NCBI GenBank assembly: GCA_951812775.1
Contig: OX638326.1
Location: 694,335 to 758,334, forward strand
Source: an uncultured Alphaproteobacteria bacterium
GTDB lineage: Bacteria > Pseudomonadota > Alphaproteobacteria > MPNO01 > UBA2964
Length of the DNA: 64,000 bases
Direction of reading: 5' to 3'
In this document: positions 9,087 to 19,356 of the stretch, piece after piece
How the letters are laid out: each line of letters starts with the position of its first letter
Numbering within the stretch: the stretch's first letter is position 1
The notes under the pieces: model-generated
What the model was told of the DNA's origin: nothing
Database searches by the model: none
The model's input: only the letters and a program-made list of their open reading frames with translations
Position numbers and translations under genes: made by a program

Positions 9087-9149
9087 GAAACAATCCCGTC
9101 CCCCCGGTAAAGTTCAGCCCGCGGTCCCTTATCTCCAGCAGGTTAGTTA

Positions 9150-9452
9150 GTGCAACCCGTATGGAGGACACAATCGAAAACATCCTTCCTTGCTCTGGCA
9201 ACAGCGGCGTTCATTACGAGCGGCGTACCCGTCGGCGCCGCCAACCAGACAATTACCTGCGACACCGGTGGATTCAATGCTCTGCTAGGCGAAATAACCC
9301 GAGCCAAAGAGGGTAAGGCCAACCCGCAGCTAGTGGCGTCTGCGCAATCCCGATACGAGCTGGCGATGAAACTGCGGGCGCAAAAAAACATGCCAGCCTG
9401 CACACAACAGTTAAATGCTGGAATGAAAGTCATCAGCAAAGCTAAAAACTAG
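9150..9452 (+). CDS. Small secreted protein with a single Cys-bounded helical module
   Basis: 100 residues starting at GTG. A signal peptide (TSFLALATAAFITSG, cleavage near VGAA) leads into one module of about 65 residues with the same signature as the two upstream proteins: CDTGGFNALLGEI, then QSRYELAMKLRAQ, then ACTQQLNAGMKV. The match to the third module of the 7546-8298 protein is closest (both have QLNAG). It is the minimal member of the family and a good target for defining the domain. A strong terminator follows at 9481-9524. The start is somewhat uncertain because the ribosome site is weak. Confidence 0.65.
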   Translation: MQPVWRTQSKTSFLALATAAFITSGVPVGAANQTITCDTGGFNALLGEITRAKEGKANPQLVASAQSRYELAMKLRAQKNMPACTQQLNAGMKVISKAKN

Positions 9453-9480
9453 ATTGGGCAACCTCGCCTGACGGATACCT

Positions 9481-9524
9481 GACGCGCCGCCTCTCGCACC
9501 TCCCCAAACGGCGCGTCCCTTTTT
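9481..9524 (+). terminator. Intrinsic terminator
   Basis: A perfect 9-bp stem, GACGCGCCG (9481-9489) with CGGCGCGTC (9509-9517), is followed by CCTTTTT. It closes the transcription unit of the small secreted protein. Confidence 0.75.
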
Positions 9525-9579
9525 CTGATTTTCTGGAAAAATTCATCACTTTCGAAGAATTTCGAATTAGTGTCGGGGA

Positions 9580-10596
9580 ATGGATATCACGAGTTTTATT
9601 GCCAACATGCCAAAGGCAGAGCTTCATCTCCATATCGAAGGCACACTTGAGCCTGACATGATGATGAGCCTGGCTGAGCGGAACAACGTCTCCCTGCCCT
9701 ATTCAACCATTGATGAAGTCCGCGCGGCATATAATTTTGCCTCGCTGCAGGATTTCCTTGATCTCTATTATCAGGGCATGAACGTTCTGCAGACGGCTTT
9801 TGACTTCTACGACCTTACAAACGCATATCTGACACGGTGTTTCGCGCAGAACGTGACCCATGTCGAAATATTCTTCGACCCTCAGGGACATACATCGCGT
9901 GGACTGGCCTTTGAAACCGCCCTCGACGGAATAACTTCCGCGCTTGATGAAGCAGAACGATCACTAGGGATCACCTCAAAGCTAATCATGTGTTTCCTAC
10001 GTCATCTGCCAGAGGACGCCGCCTTTGAAACATTGGAATCAGCACTGCCGCACAAAGATCGTATCTTCGGAGTTGGTCTGGATTCTTCAGAGAAAGATCA
10101 CCCACCACCGAAATTCATGCGGGTGTTCAAGGCAGCGCGGGAAGCCGGATTTATCGCAGTAGCTCATGCCGGTGAGGAAGGTTCCGCCGCAAATGTAGCC
10201 GACGCCGTCGATTTGCTGGAAATATCGCGGATCGATCACGGCAACGCGGTCCTCGATGATGTCGTTTTGACTGATCGGATATCAGCCGCGCAGATACCGC
10301 TGACGATGTGCCCGCTATCAAATTTGCGGCTTTGTGTAGTCGATGATCTGGCCAACCACCCTGTCCGGTTGGCGCTGCAAGCGGGCTTGCTGGCCACCAT
10401 CAACTCGGACGATCCGGCCTATTTCGGTGGCTATATTTCAGAGAACTTCCACGCGGTGCAGCTGGCGCTCAATCTCTCATTCGAAGAGATTTGTCAGCTC
10501 GGTCGAAATGCTTATCTTGGTTCGTTTATGAATGACGAGCAGAAAGCTGCCGCCTTGGCCCTGTTCGATGCGTTTGCAGCAGATAACACGCCTTAG
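9580..10596 (+). CDS. Adenine deaminase (adenosine deaminase superfamily)
   Basis: 338 residues. It has the zinc-hydrolase motifs of the adenosine deaminase superfamily: His16 and His18 (ELHLHIEGTLEP), His196 and Glu199 (AHAGEEGS), His220 and Asp277 (NSDDPAYFGG). The variants GLDSSE and CPLSNLRLC, together with IEGTLEP, are typical of the Aah1-type adenine deaminases rather than of true adenosine deaminases, so conversion of adenine to hypoxanthine for purine salvage is the better call. It is cytosolic. The 3' end overlaps the convergent LysR gene by 4 bp. Other proteins of the superfamily act on other aminopurines, so the exact base should be regarded as likely, not proven. Confidence 0.85.
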   Translation: MDITSFIANMPKAELHLHIEGTLEPDMMMSLAERNNVSLPYSTIDEVRAAYNFASLQDFLDLYYQGMNVLQTAFDFYDLTNAYLTRCFAQNVTHVEIFFDPQGHTSRGLAFETALDGITSALDEAERSLGITSKLIMCFLRHLPEDAAFETLESALPHKDRIFGVGLDSSEKDHPPPKFMRVFKAAREAGFIAVAHAGEEGSAANVADAVDLLEISRIDHGNAVLDDVVLTDRISAAQIPLTMCPLSNLRLCVVDDLANHPVRLALQAGLLATINSDDPAYFGGYISENFHAVQLALNLSFEEICQLGRNAYLGSFMNDEQKAAALALFDAFAADNTP

Positions 10597-11459
10597 TTCA
10601 TTCCGATGAGCCATGTGCGGAATGCCTGGAAGGCTGGTTCATCCGCCCGAAAAGGCTTGTAGAGCAAGTGCCATTGGACGCCTTTGGGAACCGAAACCTC
10701 AAATGGTGCAACGAGTCTTCCCGCCGCAAGATCGTCATCAATATAGGGTCGGATCCCCATCGCAACGCCGAGACCATCAACCGCCGCCTGTTGCGCCTGA
10801 CCGTAAAAATCGAACTCCGGCCCCTTTGCTGAGAGCGTTTTGACGCCTGCCGCCTTTAACCAGAGCTTCCAGTCATCAAGTGAATGCGATACCCGAAGCA
10901 AGGTCGCCTTGCTTAATCCCGCCGCGGTTTTGAGTTTCCGGCCAACCGATGGTGCACAGACCGGCGTTAAATCTGCCGCGACGATTGCTTCCGAGGTCAG
11001 ATCCGGCCAGTTGCCGTCGCCCAGCGTGATCCCACAGTTCCAATCGTCGCTGAAGGGTGCCGCAACGCCGCCGGTCGCAATATGGACATCAATGTCGGGC
11101 GCGGATTTCTGAAAATCTGCAAGGCGCGGAATCAGCCATTTGGTCGCGAAGGTCGGCCCAACGCCGACGGTAAGAACCTGACGACCCGATAGCGACGTTA
11201 CCTGTTCGGTGAGATTAGACAACGCGTCAAAGATTTGCGTGAGACCCGGCTGATAGGCCTTTCCCGCCGGTGTCAGAAGCAATCGATTGGCGGTCCGCTG
11301 AAACAGTTTCACCCCGAGCCGTTCTTCGAGCAATTTGACCATCCGGCTCACCGCTGCCGGGGTCACATTCAGCTCGCCCGCGGCCTCCTTTATACTGCCG
11401 CGTCGCGCCGCCGCCTCGAAGGCCCGCGCACCATTTAGAAATGGAATTTTTCGGGTCAT
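10593..11459 (-). CDS. LysR-family transcriptional regulator (GcvA-like)
   Basis: 288 residues from the Met of MTRKIPFLNGARAFEAAARR; this start puts the winged-helix at residues 5-65 as usual, while longer in-frame starts add an unconserved leader. The HTH reads AAGELNVTPAAVSRMVKLLE, followed by the periplasmic-binding-protein-like effector domain (LTVGVGPTFATKWLIPRL at its start). The N-terminus resembles GcvA-type regulators that control glycine cleavage, beta-lactamase or transport genes. It is divergent from the TauE/SafE-like exporter gene with 89 bp between starts, so that exporter is its most likely target. Confidence 0.9.
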   Translation of the reverse strand: MTRKIPFLNGARAFEAAARRGSIKEAAGELNVTPAAVSRMVKLLEERLGVKLFQRTANRLLLTPAGKAYQPGLTQIFDALSNLTEQVTSLSGRQVLTVGVGPTFATKWLIPRLADFQKSAPDIDVHIATGGVAAPFSDDWNCGITLGDGNWPDLTSEAIVAADLTPVCAPSVGRKLKTAAGLSKATLLRVSHSLDDWKLWLKAAGVKTLSAKGPEFDFYGQAQQAAVDGLGVAMGIRPYIDDDLAAGRLVAPFEVSVPKGVQWHLLYKPFRADEPAFQAFRTWLIGMN

Positions 11460-11548
11460 TAGCATCAGTTTATTTAATGCTAACCCCAAAATCAACCAGT
11501 TTGTTTTTTGACATTTTTGAACTGCATAAAGAGTGCGGAGGTTTTCAT

Positions 11549-12292
11549 ATGTCTGTTCCCCTGCTCGCCATCATCTGTGCTGTGATGATCGCCACCTCAT
11601 TCCTGTCGGGATTGTTTGGGGTGGCGGGCGGACTCGTTCTGATCGGGGTGCTGCTCTTTCTGATGCCAGTCCCTGCCGCGATGGCGCTGCATGCCATCAC
11701 CCAGATCGCCTCCAACATCTGGCGCGCCGCTTTATGGTGGCGCTATATCCGCTGGCCTGCTGCGCTGGCCTATGCCAGCGGATGCCTCATCGTGCTCCTG
11801 GTCTGGAATTTTTATCAATATGTCCCAAGCGTCGCCGTCGCCCTGCTGCTCCTCGGAATTGTGCCCTTTATTGGGAAGATGATCCCCGAACGTTTTCTGC
11901 CGACACCCGACCGGCTTAGCCATTGTGGGCTGTTCGGGTTTATCGCGATGACCTTGATGTTGACCACCAGCGTCGCCGGACCGATCCTCGACCAGTTCTT
12001 CCTTAACGGCAAACTGGATCGCCGGGAGATCGTCGCCACCAAGGGAGCCTGTCAGGTCTTCGGACATTCGGTGAAACTCGCCTATTTCGGGGTATTGATC
12101 GACTAGGCCGGATCGATCCCGCTGCATGTCGCAGTACTTGCCATTATTGCTTCTTTTGCCGGGACCGCCTGGTCCAAGAAATTTCTGGAAGCGATGGAGG
12201 AAGCCCAATACCGCCGCTGGGCCGGACGCATTGTCACCGTTATTGCGGGATATTATGTCATCTATGGCGGTTATCTCGCCGTAACCGCCTGA
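11549..12292 (+). pseudogene. TauE/SafE-type sulfite/sulfonate exporter gene with an in-frame TAG
   Basis: From ATG 11549 (GCGGAGG ribosome site) the reading frame encodes a polytopic membrane protein with TSUP-family features: a first helix with LSGLFGVAGGLVLIG, a TQIASNIWRAALWW segment and several more helices. TAG occurs at 12104-12106, codon 186. The same frame then continues for 61 codons without a stop (AGSIPLHVAVLAIIASF..., helices and the usual C-terminus) to TGA at 12290-12292. The full length of about 247 residues fits the family. Either a nonsense mutation has inactivated it or the UAG is read through. The divergent LysR gene is its likely regulator. Confidence 0.75.
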
Positions 12293-12307
12293 ACTACGGA
12301 GGAATAC

Positions 12308-12547
12308 ATGTCAGGAAATCTCGAACCGTTGATGCTCGATCTCGTGGAGTGGGTGGCCACCAGCCCTCGTCCCTATTCAGAGGTGCTTCATGCCTGGCAG
12401 ACCTCATGCCCTCGCCTGACGGTGTTCGAGGATGTTACCGATCTCGGGTTGCTCAATCGCTATCACGACCAGAACGGCAAAACAGTCGTCGGTGCCTCAC
12501 CGGCGGGGCTGGCCTATCTAAGAGAAAAAGGCCGGACGACCCATTAG
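12308..12547 (+). CDS. Small conserved protein of unknown function
   Basis: 79 residues, soluble, with a good ribosome site (ACGGAGG at 12296-12302). It reads like a short winged-helix or MarR-like fold: helix MLDLVEWVATSPRPYSEVLHAW, then TSCPRLTVFEDVTDLGLL and GASPAGLAYLREKGR, which could be the beta wing. It begins 15 bp after the exporter frame ends, so it may be in its operon. Its last bases overlap the stop of the convergent GNAT gene. I do not recognise a named family. Confidence 0.6.
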   Translation: MSGNLEPLMLDLVEWVATSPRPYSEVLHAWQTSCPRLTVFEDVTDLGLLNRYHDQNGKTVVGASPAGLAYLREKGRTTH

Positions 12548-13032
12548 AGCTTCTGATACATGATCAGCGCATCGACAAAACCCAGCGAGGCATGGTTGAA
12601 GCCTTCCGGTACGGTGCCGATTACCTCGAAGCCCATCTTTTTCCACAACCCGACAGCGTTCTCATTGGTCGACACCACGAGATTGAACTGCATCGCGCGA
12701 TACCCCAGCGTCCTGGCGGCTTCCATCGAATGGTTGCACAGCGCTTTGCCAAGCCCCTGCCCGCGTGCTGCCTTGGCAACGATATAGCCGCAATTGCAAA
12801 TATGGCTGCCGAGCCCCGGCATATTGGGTTTTAGATAGTACACCCCCGCAATCCCGCTTTTACTCTCGGCAACACAGAGTAGCTCCGGCATTTCAAGCCA
12901 GTTCCGCCGCGCCTCTTTTTCATAAATTTTCGGGGGATAGGGATAGGTGTCTCCGGTTGCAAAGGCCTCCTTGAGGATCGGCCAGATTTGCGGCCAATCC
13001 TTGTCGGTGGCCTGACGGATATCGGCGGCCAT
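12544..13032 (-). CDS. GNAT-family N-acetyltransferase
   Basis: 162 residues. The acetyl-CoA-binding loop is the GNAT motif A region, GYIVAKAARGQGLGKALCNH at about residues 86-105. N-terminal RQATDKDWPQIWPILKEAF and C-terminal GLWKKMGFEVIGTVP complete the fold. The substrate is unknown; the closest style is the phosphinothricin/RimI-like broad group. Its ATG lies 3 bases after the TAG of the flavin monooxygenase gene, in the same frame, so the pair is tightly coupled. Confidence 0.9.
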   Translation of the reverse strand: MAADIRQATDKDWPQIWPILKEAFATGDTYPYPPKIYEKEARRNWLEMPELLCVAESKSGIAGVYYLKPNMPGLGSHICNCGYIVAKAARGQGLGKALCNHSMEAARTLGYRAMQFNLVVSTNENAVGLWKKMGFEVIGTVPEGFNHASLGFVDALIMYQKL

Positions 13033-13035
13033 GTC

Positions 13036-14127
13036 CTACTGCCGCAGCCCGAGCCGCTGCATGCGCGGCAATATCTCGTCGCGAATGACCGGCATATCAT
13101 CGACATAATTGACCAGCCCGATCGCCATACCGCTGAGCCCGCACCCGGCGAGGAACTTGAACTTCTCCGCGACCTCGTCGTAACTGCCGACCACCGGGTA
13201 GGTGCCGGTGCCGCTGATGATCGCCTCTTTCATCTTGGCGAGTTTTGGCCCGGAGGACGACCCGCCCTTGGTACGGATTTTCACCGTATGCTCCGCCGCC
13301 TCCCAGTCGCCATGTTCATGGACGATATAGTGATAATACTCTTCGGCTTCCTTCGCCGTGGGTTTGGTGATGACATGCCCACTGGCATAGATACCCGCAC
13401 CATCCTCCGGCGCCGTCTTGCGCAAATCCTCGACCTTCCCAGCCAACTCCTCGAGTTCGCGGATCGAGGTAAACAGACAGTCACAATGCCGCGCGGCAAA
13501 CGACTGCCCGACCGGCGAGTTCCCGGCACTGATCAGCCAAGGCCGGTCATTGCCGTAGGGCTTAGGTTTGCATTTTACGCCTTTGAGGTCGAAATATTTG
13601 CCGGAATGATCAAACGGTTCGGTTTCCTCCCAGATGCGTTTGACGATAGTGATCCATTCTTCGGAATATTCGTACCGCGCATCGTGATCGCGAATGCCGA
13701 CACCATGCATTTCATGCTCATCGACATTCCAACCGGAAACGATATTGAGCCCGAACCGACCCTGCCCGATATGATCCGCCGTCACCATCTGCTTGGCACA
13801 GAAGACCGGCCCGATCATCGAGACATGCACCGTGCCAAAAATGGAAATGCCTTCCGTCACCGCCAGCAAGCCGGAGGCCCAGGTCAGAGTCTCATAGGTC
13901 GAGCTGGCGGTATCGGTCACCCCGCCATAGCCGTGCCAGCGCCCGATGGGGAGAATAAACTCCAACCCCGCCTCATCGGCGAGCTGGGCGGCTTTCAGAT
14001 TGTTTTCCCACGACGCGTCCCAATATTCCGGCGCCAGCGTCATGGTCAGCCCACCCGAACAATTCATGCCAAACAGGCCCAGCTTGAACCTGTTCTCGTT
14101 ATACATGCGTGTGCCCTGCCGGCTCAT
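13036..14127 (-). CDS. LLM-class flavin-dependent monooxygenase (RutA/SfnG-like)
   Basis: 363 residues of bacterial luciferase-like TIM barrel. Characteristic segments are FGLNIVSGW (the signature seen in RutA, SfnG and SsuD relatives), the N-terminal LGLFGMNCSGG and the C-terminal VVGSYDEVAEKFKFL. The best-known relatives are RutA (pyrimidine ring opening) and SfnG (dimethylsulfone monooxygenase). It uses FMNH2 supplied by a separate reductase; the flavin reductase gene at 57491-57973 is a possible partner but is far away. An internal ATG at codon 8 is an alternative start. The GNAT gene follows at 3 bp. Confidence 0.85.
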   Translation of the reverse strand: MSRQGTRMYNENRFKLGLFGMNCSGGLTMTLAPEYWDASWENNLKAAQLADEAGLEFILPIGRWHGYGGVTDTASSTYETLTWASGLLAVTEGISIFGTVHVSMIGPVFCAKQMVTADHIGQGRFGLNIVSGWNVDEHEMHGVGIRDHDARYEYSEEWITIVKRIWEETEPFDHSGKYFDLKGVKCKPKPYGNDRPWLISAGNSPVGQSFAARHCDCLFTSIRELEELAGKVEDLRKTAPEDGAGIYASGHVITKPTAKEAEEYYHYIVHEHGDWEAAEHTVKIRTKGGSSSGPKLAKMKEAIISGTGTYPVVGSYDEVAEKFKFLAGCGLSGMAIGLVNYVDDMPVIRDEILPRMQRLGLRQ

Positions 14128-14211
14128 GCCCTGCCCTGTCTCTAGTTTGTTATTGGAATGATTTTAACGCCTGCGGACGGCATCAGCCAAGTGGGTGGCG
14201 AACATAAGGCA

Positions 14212-14248
14212 AAGAAAATCCCGGCCAGCGGTGATGCTGACCGGGATT
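14212..14248 (-). terminator. Intrinsic terminator of the RTX gene
   Basis: On the minus strand, AATCCCGGTCAGC pairs with GCTGGCCGGGATT around an ATCACC loop and is followed by TTTCTTT. It lies about 20 bp after the RTX stop codon. Confidence 0.7.
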
Positions 14249-14268
14249 GTTGAGGAAGGGACTAGTTC

Positions 14269-17200
14269 TTAGAAGATGAAGTCGTCGGCATAAAGGCTGG
14301 TCTTCGAAATACCAACAAGAACGATGAAATCATCACTATCCAATTCAATTTCGGTATCATTACCATTCTGGTTCATGCCGTTGTCTATGAAGTCAGCCAA
14401 ATCTGCGTATTGGCCAGTTCCGGTGCCGATAAGGTCAAACACACTAACATCAAGCTTATCATCCGTGCCTTGGCCAGCGGTGAAATCTGCTAACGTTCCG
14501 TTTTTAATGGTATCCGTTGAACCATTGTTTTCGAAGACGAATAGGTCATCACCAGCTTGCCCCCTCAGCGTATCATTGCCAGCGCCACCCACAAGAATTT
14601 CGTCACCGGCACCGGCGATCATGTTGTCATTGCCGTCCTGTCCATAAAGCGTATCGGCGTCATTACCACTGACCATCAGATCGCCACCGTCGCCGCCGTA
14701 GAGAATATCACTACCGTTTTCGCCCCACATTGTATCATTTCCGGCGCCACCATAGAGAATATCGTCACCACTACCGGCAAAGACATAATCGGAATTCTCC
14801 CCGCCATACAACGTATCATCGCCGTTTTCACCTCTAAGCGTGTCGGCACCGCCACCACCATAAAGCGTGTCATTGTCACCACCGCCATAGATGGTGTCGT
14901 TGTTGTTCAGGCCATAGATGACATTAGCACCGCTGTCGCCGGTCAGGGTATCGTTGAAGTCTGATCCGATGAGGTTTTCGATATTTAAGATTGTATCGCC
15001 GGCTGCATGACCACCTGAATGAACGCTGGTATTGAGGTTTACAGTCACGCCTGCATCCGAATTCTGATAACTTGCGGTATCATTGAAGTCATTGGCGCCA
15101 TCACCGCCATCGATGGTATCCCCGCCAGCGCCACCCTCGATGGTGTTGTCATTATCATCACCGGTTTAGCGTATCTCCTGTGGTTGTATTATTAGAACCA
15201 ATGAGGTTCTCGATGCTTGCGAGCGTGTCGCCTGCAGCATCCCCGCCCGACGCCGTCGGGCCGCCAGAAGCACCCAGATCAATGGTGACGGCTGCAGTCG
15301 AGTTCGCGTAGCTTGCGGTATCGGAGCCATAACCGCCGTTCAGCATATCACCGCCCTCATCACCAATTAGAATATCATCTCCACCGCCGTCCGATAGAAC
15401 ATCGAAGCCTGACGTTCCTTGCAGGCTATCATTGCCGGCATAAAACACAGCGTCGTATGGTGTGTCGGTAATGGCGAGGGGGACATACCCTACTTCACTA
15501 GGGACATAACCTGACTGACCGAAGTCCAGTGTCCTATCCGCTGCTATGCCCGTCGTAATATCACCGACGCCGGGATAAAAAGGCTCGTTCCCCAAATTGG
15601 TATAAGTAACAGCATTTCCGTAATCGCTACCGTTAATTTTAAATTGTATGGTTTGGGCATCGACATCTACCAAGACTTCATAATCATAGGTTGAGCCATC
15701 GAGGTATTTCGTCAAACCGGACTGGACTATACCTGCTTCGGTATGAATAGAACCTTCGAACGGATTAATAACCACACGAGCCGTATTGTCGGCGTTAAAA
15801 ATACCATCCCAGACGCGTGGAGCATCAACGTCTGCTTTCCAAGCATATTTACCCGCATCTGGAAATTCTAAGGTTGCCAAAGTGACGGGCCAACCACTCG
15901 TGCTGCCAACGACCTTCAACCCACCTTCAGAGACAGTGTTCCCTGCTTGGACGTGATTATTGTCATCTATCACCGCAAAGGTGTCTTGAGGATTGTCCAC
16001 GAGCTGATCAGGATCACCCACGACATCTACATTGTTGCCCTTGCCGGAAACGTCATTGCCAAGAGTAGCCGTCGTTGAATCGTCAGCAAAATCGAGCCGA
16101 AAACCATTGTCGCCATAGGCTCCCTCATACTCCTTGCCAACCCAATTGTTATTGCTATCCCGTTGGCCAAAATCCGAAGCCACCTTTGTCTCTCCGTCGA
16201 GAAAATGGACATCCGCAATTCGGCCGTCACCAAAATAGTCACCTGAGGAAGCAGCGGTACGGCCAAAAATTGAATGTTCTATTGACGAGTCATTGATGCC
16301 AAATTTCTGATCTTCGGCTATATTAGGTGCCTTGTCCCAGGTATCAATCCTGTCACCATTGACATGTAACTGGACACGGTCCTCTGGGTTAGAATTGTCG
16401 GAGTCCCATGTCAAAACGACGTGGTACCATTCTGTCGTGGAGTCAAAGGCAGCCGCTGTCTCAAAAATATTTTCGTTACCATTCGATAAAATTAGGCGAT
16501 CAAGACCCGCTCCTGACGTATTTGAACCGGAAAAAAACAAGTTCATATAGCTCTCAGACGAATTTCCGTAGGACGTGGTATCCGCCAGGAATAACGGCAG
16601 ATTGGGCACGTCCAATCCAACTTCGTCTCGTTTTACCCAGGCAGAAAAGGTCCAGTTCTCCCGATCACCATCCTGATCTGGCGTGAAAGTAAGTTGTTCA
16701 CTATTGGTTTCGTCAAAATTGATCGAATTACCGATCAACGTCCCGCCATGTACGTCTTCTCCAACCCCAACAAGTACGGTCCCCGTAGAGGAAATGCCGA
16801 ACTCGTTAGTCACCGTGTAGGTAAAGCTGTCCTGCCCGACACTTGAACCCGAGGTATATTCATATGTACCGTCAACAAAGACCTTTACGGTCGCACCAGA
16901 CATCAAAGATTTTTCGTAGTAATTATCCCCGTTATGAACGGTTGTTTCGGTCTCCCCATCAATCGAATAGATCAGGTCGCCGAACCCTCCGGAACCAGTC
17001 AACTTCCATTCCGCTGTGGTTGAAACCGGCACTTCGATGAGGCTGTCGGCTGCGACAAGCGGATCGCCCCCTTCTATATAAGCGCCATCGCCGAACTCCA
17101 GGTTTTCGATGTTCGTGAGGACATCAGTGCCATCAGGGGATGAAGCCCGATCATCAACTACCGTGTATTCATCGGTAGTTGAATTGTAGGTGATCGTGTA

Positions 17201-19356
17201 ATCAGACTCGTTTCCACTAAATCGCGCCGTATCAATGCCAGCGCCGCCGTCGAGGGTGTCGCCGCCGCCATTGCCGATCAACAGATCATCACCGAGACCA
17301 CCGTCAATCGAATCCGCAGCGCCTGAATCTTCCAGACTATCGTTGCCATCAGTTGAAATGACGCCCGAAGCTGTCGTAACCGACCCATAACCCGCAGGCG
17401 AATTGGTCATCGTTGACACGTCAAGGTTAACGGTCCAGCTTGTGAGATCGTCTTTTGACATATCTCCGACAACTGGTGCCCAGGGCCCATCTCCGGAAAG
17501 ATCAAATCCATTCGTCCCGGCCACCGGATCAGCGCCGTTTTGCCATGTGCCGTTAATGTTGACGTACATTTGTTTGGTTTGGGTGTCCCAGGCGACTCCA
17601 ATCGTGTCACCAGAGGCAAAACTGCTTCCATAGGAGAAGCTAGTCTCGTCCTGATCTATGTCGCCGTCCAGCCCCCGATAATGAGCTCCTGTGCCTTGAT
17701 GAAACCCAGGCCACCAATGAGAATCTGTGGCATCAAATATTGAGGAGCCAAGGCCAATAACACCACCCACGCCAGTCACCATGCCTTCAAAATAATATTT
17801 ACCGGACAAGGGCACGACATCCGCCACGACCGATCCATAAATTGAATCAACCGGATCGTCTTCAGGCGTGTTCACCTGAATCGTGCCATTCGAGGTGTTG
17901 TTAAAACTGACCGTCAAATTCCCATTCGAGAGGGTTGCGCCGCTGCTTGAATTATTTAGGTCAATCGTTGCGAAACTCGGCGTTGATGGTCCACCTGTCA
18001 CCGGCTCCCCGACACCAACAAAAACTGTACCGGAGGATTCGATACCCGTGCTGCTGGTCACCGTATATTCAAAATCATCCTGTTTTTCTGTGGAAATTAC
18101 CGACGCATCATACTCATAAGTTCCATCTTCAAAGACACGTACGGTTGCACCCCCAGCTGTGCTTGTTTCGTAATAATCGCCGCCGTTGCTAACAGTGGTC
18201 TTGGATACGCCATCAATCGAATAGGTGAGATCGCCCTCTCCTCCGGAGCCGGTCAGCTTCCATTCAACTGTTCCTGAAAGCGAGACCTCGATGAGGCTGT
18301 CCGCGGCAGTGGGAAGGATGTCGGCGAGCTGAACCGTCTTGTCGCTAAATTTTAGTGTCTCAATATTGGTGAGGCTATCAGTACCATCTGTCGGCGAAGA
18401 TTGATTGTCTTCAACCTCCCATGTGTTGTCACTTGCGTCATATGCGACAGTGTAGTCAGCACGGTTGCCAGCATAGACCGCGGTATCATTGCCTGCCCCG
18501 CCGTCCAGGTCGTCATTTCCGCCATCAAGCGTATCAACACCGGAGCCACCTTCCAGACTGTCATTTCCGAGATCATCGCCCCCGGTCACCGTCTGCCCAA
18601 CACCAATACGAACTGTCGCCGTAATCGTGTACGTGCCGTCGGAAACGCTGTAATCGAAACTGTCCTGTCCGGCGTTCGAATGACCATAGTATTTATAAGT
18701 TCCGTCCTCATAAATCCTGATTGTCGCCCTTAAAGCCGTATCCGCTTCTTCCCAAGAAAGTCCGCCTTCAGTTCCTGACGCCGTCACAGTTCCCACTACC
18801 GAGTGGCTTAGTGTTCCTTCGCTGCCTGCCGTGGTCAGCTTCCATTCCGCCATTTCAGAAACCGGCACTTCGACGGCGCTGTCCAGTGCCGACAGAAGCG
18901 TAATTTCCTGATCCGTAAATCTCAGATGCTTGATATTGCTAAGCGTGTCAGTGCCATCCGGTGACCCAGATCTGATATCCGTTACTGTCCAAGTCCCTGA
19001 TCCGCTATTATACGTAATGCTGTAGTTCGAATGATCCCTGTCATATGTCGCGATATCATCGCCGGCGCCGCCGTCAAGCGTGTCGTTACCGAGGCTCCCA
19101 CGCAACCTGTCATCCCCCGCACACCATCGAGGTCATCGGCACCATCATCGCCGGTCAAGTGATCATCACCGGCTCCGCCTAAGAGAATATCGTTTCCGGA
19201 ACTGCCGATCACGCGGTCATTACCATCCCCACCATCGAGATAGTCATCACCACTATGGCCATCCAAGCGATCTTTGCCGTCATTACCATAAATCGTATGG
19301 GCGCCTGCGCCGATGCCATGCAGAATGTCGTCTCCATTACTTCCGTTAGTCGCCAT
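14269..19356 (-). pseudogene. Giant RTX calcium-binding protein with SPRY- and LamG-like modules, two frameshifts
   Basis: The frame starts at ATG 19356 (GGGAGAG ribosome site, MATNGSNGDDILHG) and ends at 14269, giving about 1,695 residues if two single-base indels are corrected. Indel 1 is near 19120-19126: inserting one G restores LDGGAGDDRLRGSLGND. Indel 2 is near 15160: removing one A from CTAAACC restores the repeat run. Order: RTX nonapeptides (GGxGxDxLxG); three copies of an about 100-residue cadherin-like domain (EVPVS...WKLT...G, DGTYEY, VGVGE), each next to more RTX repeats; a SPRY-like domain (SGKYYFEGMVTGVGG, VYVNINGTWQNG-type); a LamG-like domain (WTFSAWVKRD, WYHVVLTWD) followed by FRLDFADDS...LGNDVSGKGN; a second SPRY-like part; a final RTX block and the usual ADDFIF end. 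It would be secreted by type I export and fold with Ca2+. No ABC/HlyD secretion genes are in the window. Confidence 0.75.

Noticed and set aside
12988-14145. Long open frame on the plus strand opposite the LLM monooxygenase
   Set aside because: It is the antisense shadow of a clear flavin monooxygenase gene and has no protein-like features of its own.
14557-14964. Plus-strand frame rich in Ile/Val/Ala opposite the RTX repeats
   Set aside because: Reverse reading of GGxGxD repeats yields such periodic sequence; no ribosome site.
14269-19356. Splitting the RTX region into three independent genes
   Set aside because: The three open frames abut with matching repeat phase at both joints and only the first has a ribosome site, so one frameshifted gene fits better.
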